Assembly: GCF_014529535.1 (NCBI RefSeq)
Contig: NW_023503616.1
Span: 5,566,584-5,630,583, forward strand
Direction of reading: 5' to 3'
From: Bradysia coprophila
Taxonomy: Eukaryota > Arthropoda > Insecta > Diptera > Sciaridae
Length of the DNA stretch: 64,000 nt
Under the pieces are notes generated by a model. It worked only from the letters and a program-made list of their open reading frames with translations. It ran no database searches and had not been told where the DNA came from. Position numbers and translations under genes: made by a program. Of this stretch, positions 10,580-20,619 are shown piece after piece; the first letter of the stretch is position 1; every line of letters starts with the position of its first letter.

Positions 10580-13028
10580 TTACAAATTACGAACACCAAT
10601 ATCATACAGGGTTTTATCTGTTGGTGCTATATCAACTAAAGCTTGATCTGCAGCCGAAACAGCATCGGATGCAACGCCAGTGTATTTCTCGATTATGCCT
10701 CTGGATTGTTTTGCCGACTCTGAGACTTGCTTATCAATTTCAGTTTTTGCTCCCGATATCTTGTCATTAATTTTAGTTACTTGCGATTTAACACTGTCAT
10801 TCAATTTCTGCACTTCGCCTCTAATTGCAGCAATAGCAGCCGAAGCAGTTTCTTTCGTTGCTGATTGAGTAATTTGAGAAGTTTTTTCTATTGACTCCTT
10901 TAATGCATCATTGATCTTTTTCTTCGATTCGTTAACTATATCCACCGCTGATTCAACTGCCGGTTTTTCGTCACCATCTGTAGTCGTTTGCACTGATTCC
11001 GAACTTGTTTCCACAGGTGTTTCTGAGGACACTTCAGGAATTGTTTCCGATGTCGTCTCTGGTTTTGTATCATGTTTATCCTCCACTGATCTCAATAAAA
11101 CTTCGCTAGGCGTTCCATCACCCAATGGTGCGTTAAAGCTATTCGATCGAAGATTGTTTCTAGATCGTTGGACAGCATTTAGAGTGCTATATTGTCTACC
11201 TCTGAATACTTTCTTTTTCGGCTTATAATCGTACAGTTGATCATCAACAAATGGTTTGGCTGTGGCTAAATATTTCAAACTGCGTAAAATTTCCAATGGT
11301 ATGGGCGGTGGGGTGGGAAGATGTGCACCTACAGGCCGAAAACCATTTTCATCCGCCGTGTATGTCAAACTAACTGGTTGCCCGTTGACATCATTGTAAC
11401 TATATGCACCATGAATACGTTCGACAGTATGATCGTCATCGATTATTTTATGTTGTCCTTCTTGAGTAACTCTTGAACCATCGTCATTTTCGAAACTGAA
11501 ATCATAAATATTTATTGTTGTGGATAAACAGTCATGCTAAACATATTGTGGCATTGAACTTGTCAGAATGAGACATAGAACTGGCTGCTGATATAGGAAA
11601 TAATTTGTTTTTAATGTTTCTATTTCCTAAATGATCATTGAGGCGTATTTATGTCGGCTGAATTATTTATTGTGCTATTTGGTGTATGATCATGTCATAT
11701 ATATGAAAGATCTCTATCAGAATCCTGATAGATTGTTAGAAACAATAAAAGCACAATCCTCAGACAACATACCTAACCTTTTACTGTGGATTATGTCATT
11801 AAATATCGACATAAATCGGATCTATTACTTCCATTAATCTGTTGATTTCAAATCTTGTACTTCCATTTTTTTAAAAATGCAATGTACTATATAAAGGACC
11901 ATATTACCCAGAGCTTGTCATTATTTTTGTCGTTGTTATCGATAACAGATCAAAAGCCATATATAACAGGTTACAAGTTTGTAAATCGATCTTCTGAAAA
12001 TACTTGAGGTGTATTAAACAGACTCGACTGATTTCAGTCGATTGATAAATTTGCGAACATTAGGAATTAACGCTTTTTGGTACCGCAATCAATTCACTGA
12101 CAATAATTGTGAGAATCTATTAAATATGAATTCTAATCGGATGGTCGAAGAATCAGTTAAAAAGATTGGTACATTGTTTCACCATAACTTATTTTTCGTT
12201 GTTCACAACAGTGTTTCGGAATTTACTAATCCCATAATTTATGAATGAATTTCATCGTAACAACATCAATTTTAGCTTATATTTCAGTGCATACAACAAA
12301 AATTCGAATTTATATTCAGCAATAAATTCTTCAATTTGTAATCGGTAACGATTGGTATTATTGGTAAGAAATTTTAAAATGTATTTGGCAGTAGCGTACA
12401 CAGGGTACCATTCATTGCACAGAAAGTCTTTTGAGGATCACGCATTTTTGATCGTTAACACAACTTTACAGAAGTATCCTTTTAGCCGATTCACCTGTTT
12501 ACGTACATGGAAACACCCATTAGCAATATCTCAAAAATAAGATGATTTTTCATATCGTTAAATCACAAAGGTAATATGTCATTATACAACATACATTTGC
12601 TGGCTCAACTTAAATTAAAAATCCATTTTTCAATTATTATCCACTGAATTAAGGTCGTCCACAATAATTTTCACTTGGAATTATCTGAACTATTAATTGA
12701 CGGCACCATTTCCAAGTAAATTGCATAATGTTTTAATTCCATTGAATCCAAAAGTGATTTTTTTTTTCGTTCATGATGTCAAAATAAAGTTATGTTTGCG
12801 CATCAATTATACTCAATATCAAGGGAATATTTAATATTTTTTTTAGATTTTAATCGTCGGATCGCACCTGAATGAATATCCCCCATCTTGATCGACAGCA
12901 CTTTCCAGCAGCAATATTTCAATATTTTTGTAATTTTGTGGATCATCACTATTATTGATTCGTTCTTCGTAAGGTGGAAGAGCATAGGCACATACCAGAA
13001 CGGATGTTAATACTAATAATTTCTTCAT
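10580..13028 (-). CDS. RR-1 cuticular protein B with long helical C-terminal tail
   Basis: Secreted chitin-binding cuticle protein. Two exons on the minus strand, 13028-12868 and 11495-10580, join in phase 2 to give 358 residues. Exon 1 codes a clean signal peptide ([18 protein letters not shown]) and the first part of the RR domain ending GGYSF. Exon 2 continues [14 protein letters not shown], then [14 protein letters not shown] and the RR-1 end [20 protein letters not shown]. Unlike its relatives, about 240 further residues follow: a basic stretch, a Thr/Ser/Glu/Pro-rich region ([20 protein letters not shown]), then a repetitive Lys/Ala/Ser/Glu region that looks like a long amphipathic helix and ends [10 protein letters not shown]. 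The 1.37-kb intron holds a MITE copy. The function of the tail is unknown. Confidence 0.88.
11820..11970. mobile_element. CCTGTTACAGACGGC-type MITE, copy 1 (in intron of gene B)
   Basis: Contains the family core TTGATTTCAAATCTTGTACT, then TATAAAGGACCATATTAC, AGAGCTTGTCATTATTTTTG and TTATCGATAACAGAT, ending in ATATAACAGG. Other copies are at 33605-33803, 34940-35091, 48740-48901, 50983-51110, 53130-53295 and 54354-54543. The left boundary is approximate. Confidence 0.6.
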
Positions 13029-13080
13029 TGTCCCGACACAAAAATAATAATTCGACTAACGTGTCCGAAATTGCTGATGA

Positions 13081-13090
13081 CTTATATATA
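13081..13090 (-). promoter_or_regulatory. TATA box of cuticular gene B
   Basis: On the minus strand this reads TATATATAAG, about 53 bp upstream of the ATG. It predicts a start site near 13055 and a leader of under 30 bases. Confidence 0.6.
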
Positions 13091-13099
13091 CCTGAAGAA

Positions 13100-15000
13100 T
13101 TTTTGGTGTCTTATTTTTCTGAAATCTAACCAGATTTAGAATCGAAATGTTTAAATGTGTGCGCTTTATACACGTTTTTTTCTTCCGATTTTTGTCAACG
13201 AAGCAAAACAAACAATAAATGTCCAAACGATTGGATCTAATCTCTAGACTATAACCCGTTTTTATTTTAATATGTTTGTTAAATTACAAACAAATCAAAA
13301 TCTGAAAACAAAATCTGAAAATTAGTTAATTTAATTTGATTTTGTGCCTCGGATGGTAAACAAATATAATTTCGATTGCGAAATTTCAAGTAAAATTTTA
13401 AACGATTTTTAAGAAAAAAAAAATGTAAAAAAAGTAAATGCCAATAACTCAAATGAACTGACCATTTATCGTGATAGTTGTGTCACATTTGATTCTTGTT
13501 TGCATTTTATATTGGGTACAATTAAAGTCATTAAGTAAAATGTTAATTTTGACTATTTATTTTTTAACGCCATGGAAAAGTTACATTAATTTTTAACATC
13601 TTCATCGTCAGCCTTCATATATCTGCATATATCTGTTCATCAGTTGTATATTAAGTAGATCTAAAGGTTCTTTTCACTGGAGATTGCGAATCATTATAAT
13701 ATTCGAAATAAAATTGACTGTGGATTGTGTCTGCAAAAGTCAAAACTTATTCGTATACGCTTCGATAAATAATATCTTCATAATGGTAAACGTTCTGTGA
13801 ATGCCATGTTTGAAGATGCTCTGACACACGACACACCCACACATCAAGTTTGTATCATCCTATAGCGGATGAAAAGCCGTACCGCTAGAGATAGCGAAAC
13901 CAGCGGATAAAAAGATCCACAAGCTCTGAATAATGTCTCTTAAATACTAAAGAGCATTTTAAAACAAATGAAGTAAAAGATTATCTGAAAACTTTATGCA
14001 CCAAAATTTGTAACAGAACAGATAATGCTATTGCTAGATATGCTGGTCGTCTGTGAAATTGTTAATTCCATATGAACTGTAAATCTGCACAGGTAGAATA
14101 ATATTATTTTATACAGCTCGACATAAAGTGGTATCTCGGTTCAAGATGCCGTAAATGGCTCGAGACAGTAGAGAGATATATAACCATTCCATTCTGCACC
14201 AAAAACCGTTCATTTTATCAATGAAGCATTTTTTCGGTGGTATCAGCATAATAGTACATTGGATGCCGTCAAAGTAATTCATTGAATGAGGTAACAATTT
14301 TGTGATAAGAGCAGACTCATAAGAAGGTTTTTGAGGAACATACTTTGGTAACGGTGTTTTCTACACGCGAGGTATTCAACTGCGCTTGTAGAAAAACAGT
14401 TGCCGAAGCAAGTAATTAAGTACGTAGGAGCATACAATGTATTCTGGTTTACTTTCTTGTGACGTAAATAAAATATCTATACTAGTCACGAATGAGCCAT
14501 CTCTTCAAGTTTAGTAGAATTTGCGTTGACTAGGTCACAGGTCACATATTTTTCGAATCTTTTGCGCAGCGCAATATTGTTACGATTTTCAGATAAACAC
14601 CGTCAAAAGTAGTACTTTGATTGGAAATGAAATTAAAACTTAGGTAAGTCGTACCAAATTACAACAAAGAATATATGTACAACTATCAACTTAGCAGTAC
14701 TATACAATTTCTTGAATGTTCTAGTTGATTTGAAAACTGCGTTGTTGAAAATGTAACATTCGGTCGATGGATATGGATATTTTATTAATTTAAAATAAAT
14801 GACATCAGAGTTGTTTGACACTTTTCCCAAGTTACAAGACCATTCAAAGTCATTTAATAGTTAATTCTGTACATCTAAATTCATGGTCATCCAACAATCT
14901 TCTACATCGAATTCAGTGAACATATAGATTCAAATGCAGCATTTTAATTTGAAAAAAATATCAATTTTACTTTTCCGATTATCGCATAAAAAAGTTCAAG
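13100..15000. other. Gene-free spacer
   Basis: AT-rich sequence with no supportable coding exon. A fragment near 13960 (AACAAATGAAGTAAAAGATT) resembles the minus-strand end of the CCTGTTACAGACGGC-type MITE family. Confidence 0.4.
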
Positions 15001-15158
15001 ACAATCAAGTCTTGTTCATGTTGCAATGTATGATACATGTATTATCCATGTATCCATGTATTATCCATATAATTTTCATATACTAGTAAATATTTAACAT
15101 TTTATAAACAGTCAATTTATTCCAACGACGATAAATGCAATCTTCAATCTTTAATCTA
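15001..15158. repeat. 158-bp direct repeat, left copy (target duplication)
   Basis: Identical base for base, as far as I can read, to 18992-19149. The two copies lie exactly at the ends of the inserted non-LTR element, with ACAATCAAGTCTTG at one edge and CTTTAATCTA at the other. The simplest reading is a very long target-site duplication made when the element inserted. Confidence 0.85.
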
Positions 15159-18100
15159 ATGAATGAATGAATTTATTTATCACCGCCAAGACTGGCTGAA
15201 TAAAACAATGATAGCATACATCAAAACTTACACTACACAATAAATAAACTTAATTTTACATCACAATCAGAGCATCACAGTCCGTCGTCATAAAGTTTTT
15301 CCATAATTTCACTTTTAAATAAAGTCCTGCCGTTACACCTAGTCACTACATCTTTATGTTCATTGATTAACTTTATCATCCGTACAACTGGCTGATTCGA
15401 CAAATATACGGTCGTCACCCTCGGTTCAACCAGTAGCTGCAGAGTAGAGTGTCGAAGATCGTAGACGCTCTCATTCCGTATAAAATTCGGTGAAATGATG
15501 TCATCCTTGATATTTCCCTTATAAATGTCAAAGGCAAGCACGGCATCTGCAACTGTTCGTCTCTTCTCCAAACTTTGCAAATTCAGCAGCTTACACCGAT
15601 CCTCGTATGGACCCAATCTATATGTTGTCGCATTAGTACGACTTTCCAGTAGATATATGACGAATTGTTTCTGTATGGACTCGATGTCATCAATGTATAT
15701 CTGTGCAGCTGGGTTCCATATGGTCGAAGCGAATTCCAATCTCGAACGAACGTACGCTACATAGAGAATCCTTTGCGTTTCTTTGGTGAAATTTCCGTTC
15801 GAAAAATGTTTAATGCATCCAACCATCTGTCGAGCCTTCATCGTCATTTGCTCGATGTGATATCCAGGATGGTACCATCTGTTGAAAAAGACGCCCAAGT
15901 CATTCATTTCTTCGACGCGTTCAATCACATGATCGCCCATTGTGTAATTCGCTTGAATGAATGATGAATCGTGTCGGTATGCACTGAATATATAACATTT
16001 GTCGTTGTTGAAATGTAGTCGATTTCTTTCATTCCAATTCATCACGTTATCGATGTCTCGTTGCATTCTTTGAGTGTCTTCGAGGTCAGAAATAATGGAA
16101 GCCAATTTCATATCGTCAGCAAACAGCAAAGTGTGAGCGAATTCCAATACGTCGACCAAGTCATCAATAAAAACGGTGAACATTACTGGTCCCAAAGAAC
16201 TTCCAGGTGGTACTCCAGATGGTGACTCGTACAATCTGGACTTCGACTTTCCAATTTGAACATAATTTACACGGCCGATCAAATATTGCCACAACCATCT
16301 TGCAGTGTTTTTACCAATTCCAAATCTGGCAAATTTGATGATCAACAGCATGATGATCAGTTTGTCGAATGCTGCCTTGTAGTCGCCATAGAATGTATCC
16401 AATTGACAGTTCCGTTCGAATGCTTTGTGTGCAAGCGTAGTCTGGCCTAACAAATTCGTCACAACTGACCTCTTGTCTCTGAACCCATGTTGAGCACTTT
16501 TCAATTGCGGCTGTATCATTTTACTGAGTTCACGTTTAACGGCCACATCATGGACTTTCATGAGCATCGTTTGGATGGCAATAACTCTGTAGTTTTTGAC
16601 GTCTGTTTTGGAACCTTTCTTTTTGTAGACAGCAACAATTCGCGATACTTTTGATGCCGCCGCTATTTTCCCACAGTCGAATGATTTTTGGAACAACAAC
16701 CACATTGGCCAAGCGACTACTGATGCACACATTTTGATAACAAACGGCTTGATTTCATCAGGTCCAGCACCGCCCTTCCAATCAAGTGAATGAATTGCAG
16801 CTTCGATATCAAAAAGTGACAGATTGACATCCTCTGCTCTACTTATCGGAACATAATTTTCGTCGAAATTCCAATTTTCTGTATCGGCTACGTACAATGA
16901 TTCAAAGTAGTCTGCAAACATGTCGATTATTTCTTCGGTTGAAGTACCAACCCTGTCTTCATAGATCATTCTGTCCGGATACTTTTCGGTTCCACCGTTC
17001 AACTTTGCGAATTTCCAAAATTCAGCTGGGTCTGATTTGACGTTTTCTTGCACGATACGAATGTGCTCTTTATACCGACGGTCATTTTCTTCGCTAAATG
17101 CTCTATGTGCTTCTTCATATTCAGCCACCGAACCCAGTTCCGATTCTGACTTCCGTTTGTATAACTTATTTCGACGATTTTTCAATCGTTGCAATTCATC
17201 AGACCACCATTTAGGTTTGTTTGAGTACTTTTTGACCTTTTTCTTCGGGACATTCTGTTCAATTAGAGATTTCATTGTTTGAACGAAAAATTCGTATGCC
17301 GAGTCCACATCTCTATTGTTGAATTCATGCTGGAAATTGATGGCTTCTAACTGTTGTGCCATTCTTTCGTAATGTCCTTTCGCATATTGGTAAATTGTGA
17401 CATACTCCACATTCGCCGATGAACTCATGTCGCAATGCATTTTTATTTCGTATGGAATGTGTCTGGCATCTTGCTGAGATTGCTCAATAATGGTATACTG
17501 GTCTGTTGTTACGTCAAAAACATCAGAAACATTCACGAAAACCAAATCCAAAACGTTGGAGGCATTATTACGAATATTCGAAAGTTGCAAAAGCGGTAGG
17601 CTGAGCATTTTGTCCAAAAAGTCGTACGCATCAATTTGATAACTTGAACGGTTTCCATTGCCGCTGTGGTCAGTCGAAACGTATGGTAAATAAACATTCT
17701 CGTCATCCTCGTCAGGTGACCAATTGATGTTGTGCAGATTGAAGTCCCCCAATACCAATATTTTATGATTCCGGTACTTTTCTACGATGTCTTTTACATG
17801 ATGATAATGTTTCATGGCAATCCGCAGATCAAACACACTCATGTAGCAGGCATACAGGATTAACGGTTGAGGTTTGATGCGAATCTCGATGGCCAAAAAT
17901 TCAGTTGCATCGTCTGGACCAATTGTCGAACTTATCGTTACTGTTCTGCTATTCAACGAATGATGAACCAAAATTGCTACACCACCTGAGCGCCGTAATG
18001 TTTGGTTAGTTCGGTCACAACGGTATACATTGAACTTGTCCGGGAAATATACACTGGAGAATAATCCATTGTCTAGCCAGGTTTCAATGAAAACAAGCAC

Positions 18101-18991
18101 CAAGAATATGCACAGTTCGATCTTCATATTGATATTACGTTTGTTAGCAATACTACGGACGTTGTTGTAGTAGATCGGCAATGTGTGCATGCGTTCAGTT
18201 ATGCCCTCAGGATTTGTTTGGTTTGATGGTTCTAATGCCATAGATCGACCAGTTGATACGCTTGCAGTTGAGTGAAAAAACGAAGTGATGAGCGATTGCG
18301 ATTTGCGGGTGGTACATGCGGCATCAGAGGAAAAATTCAAATTATTTGGTGTAGCGTCAGACATTGCTTGGCGAGAACATATACTGTTCAATGTGTTACC
18401 TGAGCGGTGTCCATCGCTGTTGGCTCCAGATTGGTCGGCCGGCTCGACGAGTTTTTTGATTCTTCTTCTTGCTGCGACGTTTGACCCACTCTTTTACCTG
18501 TTGACGGTTTTTCCTCCAATTCGAATTCACGAATCTGACTGTTCGACGGCCAATACATTGGGCTCATCAGTTGATTGAAGTTCGCGTGGGTGCAGGTAAT
18601 GCAGAATGAAACAAACGAATACGTAGTGATGTCACGATTTTTTTTTACCAATTTCCGAACTTCAATATCGGCTGATTCGATTCCAATATTTTCCTTGATG
18701 TGATTCGTTAATTCTTCTTCAGACGTATCTCGATGAATACCGGAAACCCAGACAGCTTTCTCTGGTTTCGGCCGACGAGACTGCTTTTGTCTAGGCGGCG
18801 AAAGCGGTTTTCCAATCGAATTATTCCAAGTACCGGTAACCACAGGCTTCGACACTTTCGGCGTTTTTATCGGTTTATTCTTCGGTGTTTTCGGCGTTTG
18901 AACGTTTTTAGGTGTATCGCTGAATGAAATTCCCTTCTTGGCAATGTCAGCATAGGTTGTACGAGCTTCCTTGATCGATTCACCGATGGCA
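15159..18991 (-). mobile_element. 5'-truncated non-LTR retrotransposon (Jockey/CR1-type), young insertion
   Basis: Runs right to left. The 3' end (15159-15180, minus strand) is a short ATTCATTCATT-type tail. The 5' end breaks inside ORF1. It holds the end of ORF1 and a full ORF2 with endonuclease and reverse transcriptase. The element is 3833 bp and lies between perfect 158-bp direct repeats, which implies recent arrival. Placement in the Jockey/CR1 group rests on apurinic-type endonuclease plus reverse transcriptase order and the lack of RNase H. Confidence 0.85.
15275..18364 (-). CDS. Non-LTR ORF2: endonuclease and reverse transcriptase
   Basis: Nicks target DNA and copies the element RNA there. 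The first ATG in frame is at 18364, giving 1029 residues; the frame is open a little further upstream but only from a non-ATG codon. The N-terminal apurinic-type endonuclease shows YYNNVRSIANK, VFIETWLDN, LVLGDFNLHNINWS and VLDLVFVN. The reverse transcriptase shows KNYRVIAI, HGFRDKRS, YGDYKAAFDKL, SGVPPGSSLGPVMFTVFIDD (PPG where most relatives have PQG), and the catalytic LLFADDMKL. No stop or frameshift interrupts it. The final endonuclease SDH motif is not clear: DARHIP sits in that place. ORF1 ends at 18388, 24 bases before this ATG. Confidence 0.88.
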   Translation of the reverse strand: MSDATPNNLNFSSDAACTTRKSQSLITSFFHSTASVSTGRSMALEPSNQTNPEGITERMHTLPIYYNNVRSIANKRNINMKIELCIFLVLVFIETWLDNGLFSSVYFPDKFNVYRCDRTNQTLRRSGGVAILVHHSLNSRTVTISSTIGPDDATEFLAIEIRIKPQPLILYACYMSVFDLRIAMKHYHHVKDIVEKYRNHKILVLGDFNLHNINWSPDEDDENVYLPYVSTDHSGNGNRSSYQIDAYDFLDKMLSLPLLQLSNIRNNASNVLDLVFVNVSDVFDVTTDQYTIIEQSQQDARHIPYEIKMHCDMSSSANVEYVTIYQYAKGHYERMAQQLEAINFQHEFNNRDVDSAYEFFVQTMKSLIEQNVPKKKVKKYSNKPKWWSDELQRLKNRRNKLYKRKSESELGSVAEYEEAHRAFSEENDRRYKEHIRIVQENVKSDPAEFWKFAKLNGGTEKYPDRMIYEDRVGTSTEEIIDMFADYFESLYVADTENWNFDENYVPISRAEDVNLSLFDIEAAIHSLDWKGGAGPDEIKPFVIKMCASVVAWPMWLLFQKSFDCGKIAAASKVSRIVAVYKKKGSKTDVKNYRVIAIQTMLMKVHDVAVKRELSKMIQPQLKSAQHGFRDKRSVVTNLLGQTTLAHKAFERNCQLDTFYGDYKAAFDKLIIMLLIIKFARFGIGKNTARWLWQYLIGRVNYVQIGKSKSRLYESPSGVPPGSSLGPVMFTVFIDDLVDVLEFAHTLLFADDMKLASIISDLEDTQRMQRDIDNVMNWNERNRLHFNNDKCYIFSAYRHDSSFIQANYTMGDHVIERVEEMNDLGVFFNRWYHPGYHIEQMTMKARQMVGCIKHFSNGNFTKETQRILYVAYVRSRLEFASTIWNPAAQIYIDDIESIQKQFVIYLLESRTNATTYRLGPYEDRCKLLNLQSLEKRRTVADAVLAFDIYKGNIKDDIISPNFIRNESVYDLRHSTLQLLVEPRVTTVYLSNQPVVRMIKLINEHKDVVTRCNGRTLFKSEIMEKLYDDGL

Positions 18992-19029
18992 ACAATCAAG
19001 TCTTGTTCATGTTGCAATGTATGATACAT
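18388..19029 (-). CDS. Non-LTR ORF1, 5'-truncated and fused to flanking DNA
   Basis: Carries the C-terminal half of a CR1-type ORF1 protein, which normally binds element RNA. Visible parts are a Lys/Pro/Thr-rich linker, VWVSGIHRDTSEEELTNHI (a fold-like stretch common in this protein family), SFVSFCITCTHANFNQL and the WP-containing PMYWPSNSQIREFE near the end. The genuine element sequence starts at 18991. The first 13 codons, including the ATG at 19029, come from the 158-bp flanking repeat, so the apparent complete frame is an accident of insertion. Its stop at 18388-18390 lies just before ORF2. Confidence 0.75.
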   Translation of the reverse strand: MYHTLQHEQDLIVAIGESIKEARTTYADIAKKGISFSDTPKNVQTPKTPKNKPIKTPKVSKPVVTGTWNNSIGKPLSPPRQKQSRRPKPEKAVWVSGIHRDTSEEELTNHIKENIGIESADIEVRKLVKKNRDITTYSFVSFCITCTHANFNQLMSPMYWPSNSQIREFELEEKPSTGKRVGQTSQQEEESKNSSSRPTNLEPTAMDTAQVTH

Positions 19030-19149
19030 GTATTATCCATGTATCCATGTATTATCCATATAATTTTCATATACTAGTAAATATTTAACATTTTATAAAC
19101 AGTCAATTTATTCCAACGACGATAAATGCAATCTTCAATCTTTAATCTA
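18992..19149. repeat. 158-bp direct repeat, right copy (target duplication)
   Basis: Partner of 15001-15158, offset by exactly 3991 bases and identical by eye. It marks the 5' boundary of the element. Confidence 0.85.
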
Positions 19150-19344
19150 TAAATTATTATTATATTGTAATTATATGAATACACATAAACATAACATGAA
19201 AAATTGCACTTTCCCTACTTTTTCTCACTAACTTTTTAACTTAATTTTCTTAGAAATAAAAAAACAAACAATATTACTCCAAATATAACAAATCAGAAAA
19301 GCATAACAAAAAATAACAACTCAAAATTATTGCATCCGTCAATA

Positions 19345-19574
19345 CAGTCGAAGGCAGTCAATTTTCAGCATAAATTAGCTTCAGCTGTTTTTCAGCTGAT
19401 CCATACAAACAATCAGCACCGTTTATACGTCTTTATACGGTTTTACCACTATCATGCGCGTGTGTGTAGCAGCTTCAACCGTATAAACAAGTATAAACCG
19501 TTTTGATTGTATGTGTGGATCAGCTGAAAAACAGCTGAAGCAAATTTATTCTGAAAATTGACTGCCTTTGACTG
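19345..19574. mobile_element. Tc1/mariner-like MITE, copy 2
   Basis: A 230-bp copy of the MITE at 1690-1918, with the same inverted ends (CAGTCGAAGGCAGTC and its inverse) and flanking TA at 19343-19344 and 19575-19576. The middle differs by a short GTATAAAC duplication. Confidence 0.85.
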
Positions 19575-19735
19575 TACAATATAAAATAAAAATTTAAATC
19601 AAATTCCATCGCGTTTAACTTTTCATAGCCAAACATTCACGCACTTAAAACCTCTTCCACTCAACACTTTCATTGCTGCAACTTCGCAGATTTATCTTTC
19701 GGACAAAGTCATTTCGCAACTTCCCTCAATTCCAG

Positions 19736-19954
19736 CTACCACGGCCATTTTGCATTCTTTGGATGAAAGTAACGGAGCACAATATTTGAATGTTGCGCAC
19801 TGCGCACACACAGATAGAAAACTGTAGACCCAAAGTAAAATTCCTTTTTCACGTCATCGACTATCAAATAAAATCGAACGTCCCCTACCTTGGGTTTACA
19901 TTTCACGTCAAATGCCACAAATTTTGACTTCCATTGAGGCTTTAAATTTGACAT
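19736..19954 (-). other. Open frame near the zinc-finger-like locus
   Basis: 72 codons (PQWKSKFVAFDVKCKPKVGD, then VRFYLIVDDVKKEFYFGST) with balanced composition. It lies 48 bases past the stop of the next frame upstream on the same strand. It could be a later exon of that locus, or a piece separated from it by a frameshift. I recognise no domain. Confidence 0.3.
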
Positions 19955-20001
19955 TACCGCCTCCGTTACTTTTGGTCAAAAATTTTCACCGAACATATTT
20001 T

Positions 20002-20448
20002 TCACCAGCTCTTCTCCACACTTTGTTTGCTCATTTGACACACGCCACAAAAGACGTTGGCAATAGAGCATAAATGCAGGGTTGGGTGCATCCAATTATG
20101 CTTTGTCCAACCTTTCTCTTTTATCTTCGTTGAGTAATGTCCAATGTGGCTAACATATGAGGGACATGAGCTACACTGAGAGAATAATTCGGTAACACCG
20201 TCAAATTGAACCACCAAGTCAAGCATCGGTTCCGATTGATTAAGATACTCGACGTAATGATCCTTCAGGTGTTTGTTCAGGCCATTTAAATCCATCAGCT
20301 TTTTGTCCATTTTCTTGCAGTACGGACACTTTATGTCAGAGTTGACAATGCAACCCTTCATCTCATATTTCGTTATGCCCGGTCTGCTCTTAAAAACCGG
20401 CATAGACATGGTTTCGGTTTGCAACCACATTGGCACGACAGCTGACAA
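20002..20448 (-). CDS. Putative zinc-finger-like protein, exon or relic
   Basis: The frame holds a C2H2-type pattern: CPYCKKMDKKLMDLNGLNKH followed by LKDH (Cys-x2-Cys, 15 residues, His-x3-His). A second Cys/His-rich block follows (QCSSCPSYVSHIGHY, then LCSIANVFCGVC). The listed start is not an ATG; the frame opens right after a good acceptor (TTCTAG at the minus-strand 20480 region), so this is likely an internal exon. A possible first exon on the same strand, starting MSSSEMVDCPES and ending at a TGTG/GTAAGT donor near 20540, joins out of phase by one base. That suggests a sequencing slip, another exon, or a decayed gene. Such proteins are common in insects and in DNA transposons. Confidence 0.35.
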   Translation of the reverse strand: MSAVVPMWLQTETMSMPVFKSRPGITKYEMKGCIVNSDIKCPYCKKMDKKLMDLNGLNKHLKDHYVEYLNQSEPMLDLVVQFDGVTELFSQCSSCPSYVSHIGHYSTKIKEKGWTKHNWMHPTLHLCSIANVFCGVCQMSKQSVEKSW

Positions 20449-20619
20449 ATAACTTTCCTTTCCGCTTGGTTAAGAAACTAGAATTAATTCGCAAAAAATA
20501 ACAATTTTTGTGAAATTTCTAAATAGAGCTAACAACTTACCACACAGAACTTTCGCACCTTTTTTGAACCGATTCCGGACAATCAACCATTTCAGACGAT
20601 GACATCGACTCATCTGTTA

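Noticed and set aside
15525-15964. Plus-strand open frames inside the retrotransposon
   Set aside because: They are antisense shadows of ORF2 with no features of their own; the same applies to 28755-28946 and 30863-31054.
18992-19029. ATG start of the ORF1 protein of the first retrotransposon
   Set aside because: These bases belong to the 158-bp flanking repeat and are found again at 15001-15158 without the element, so the start is not native.
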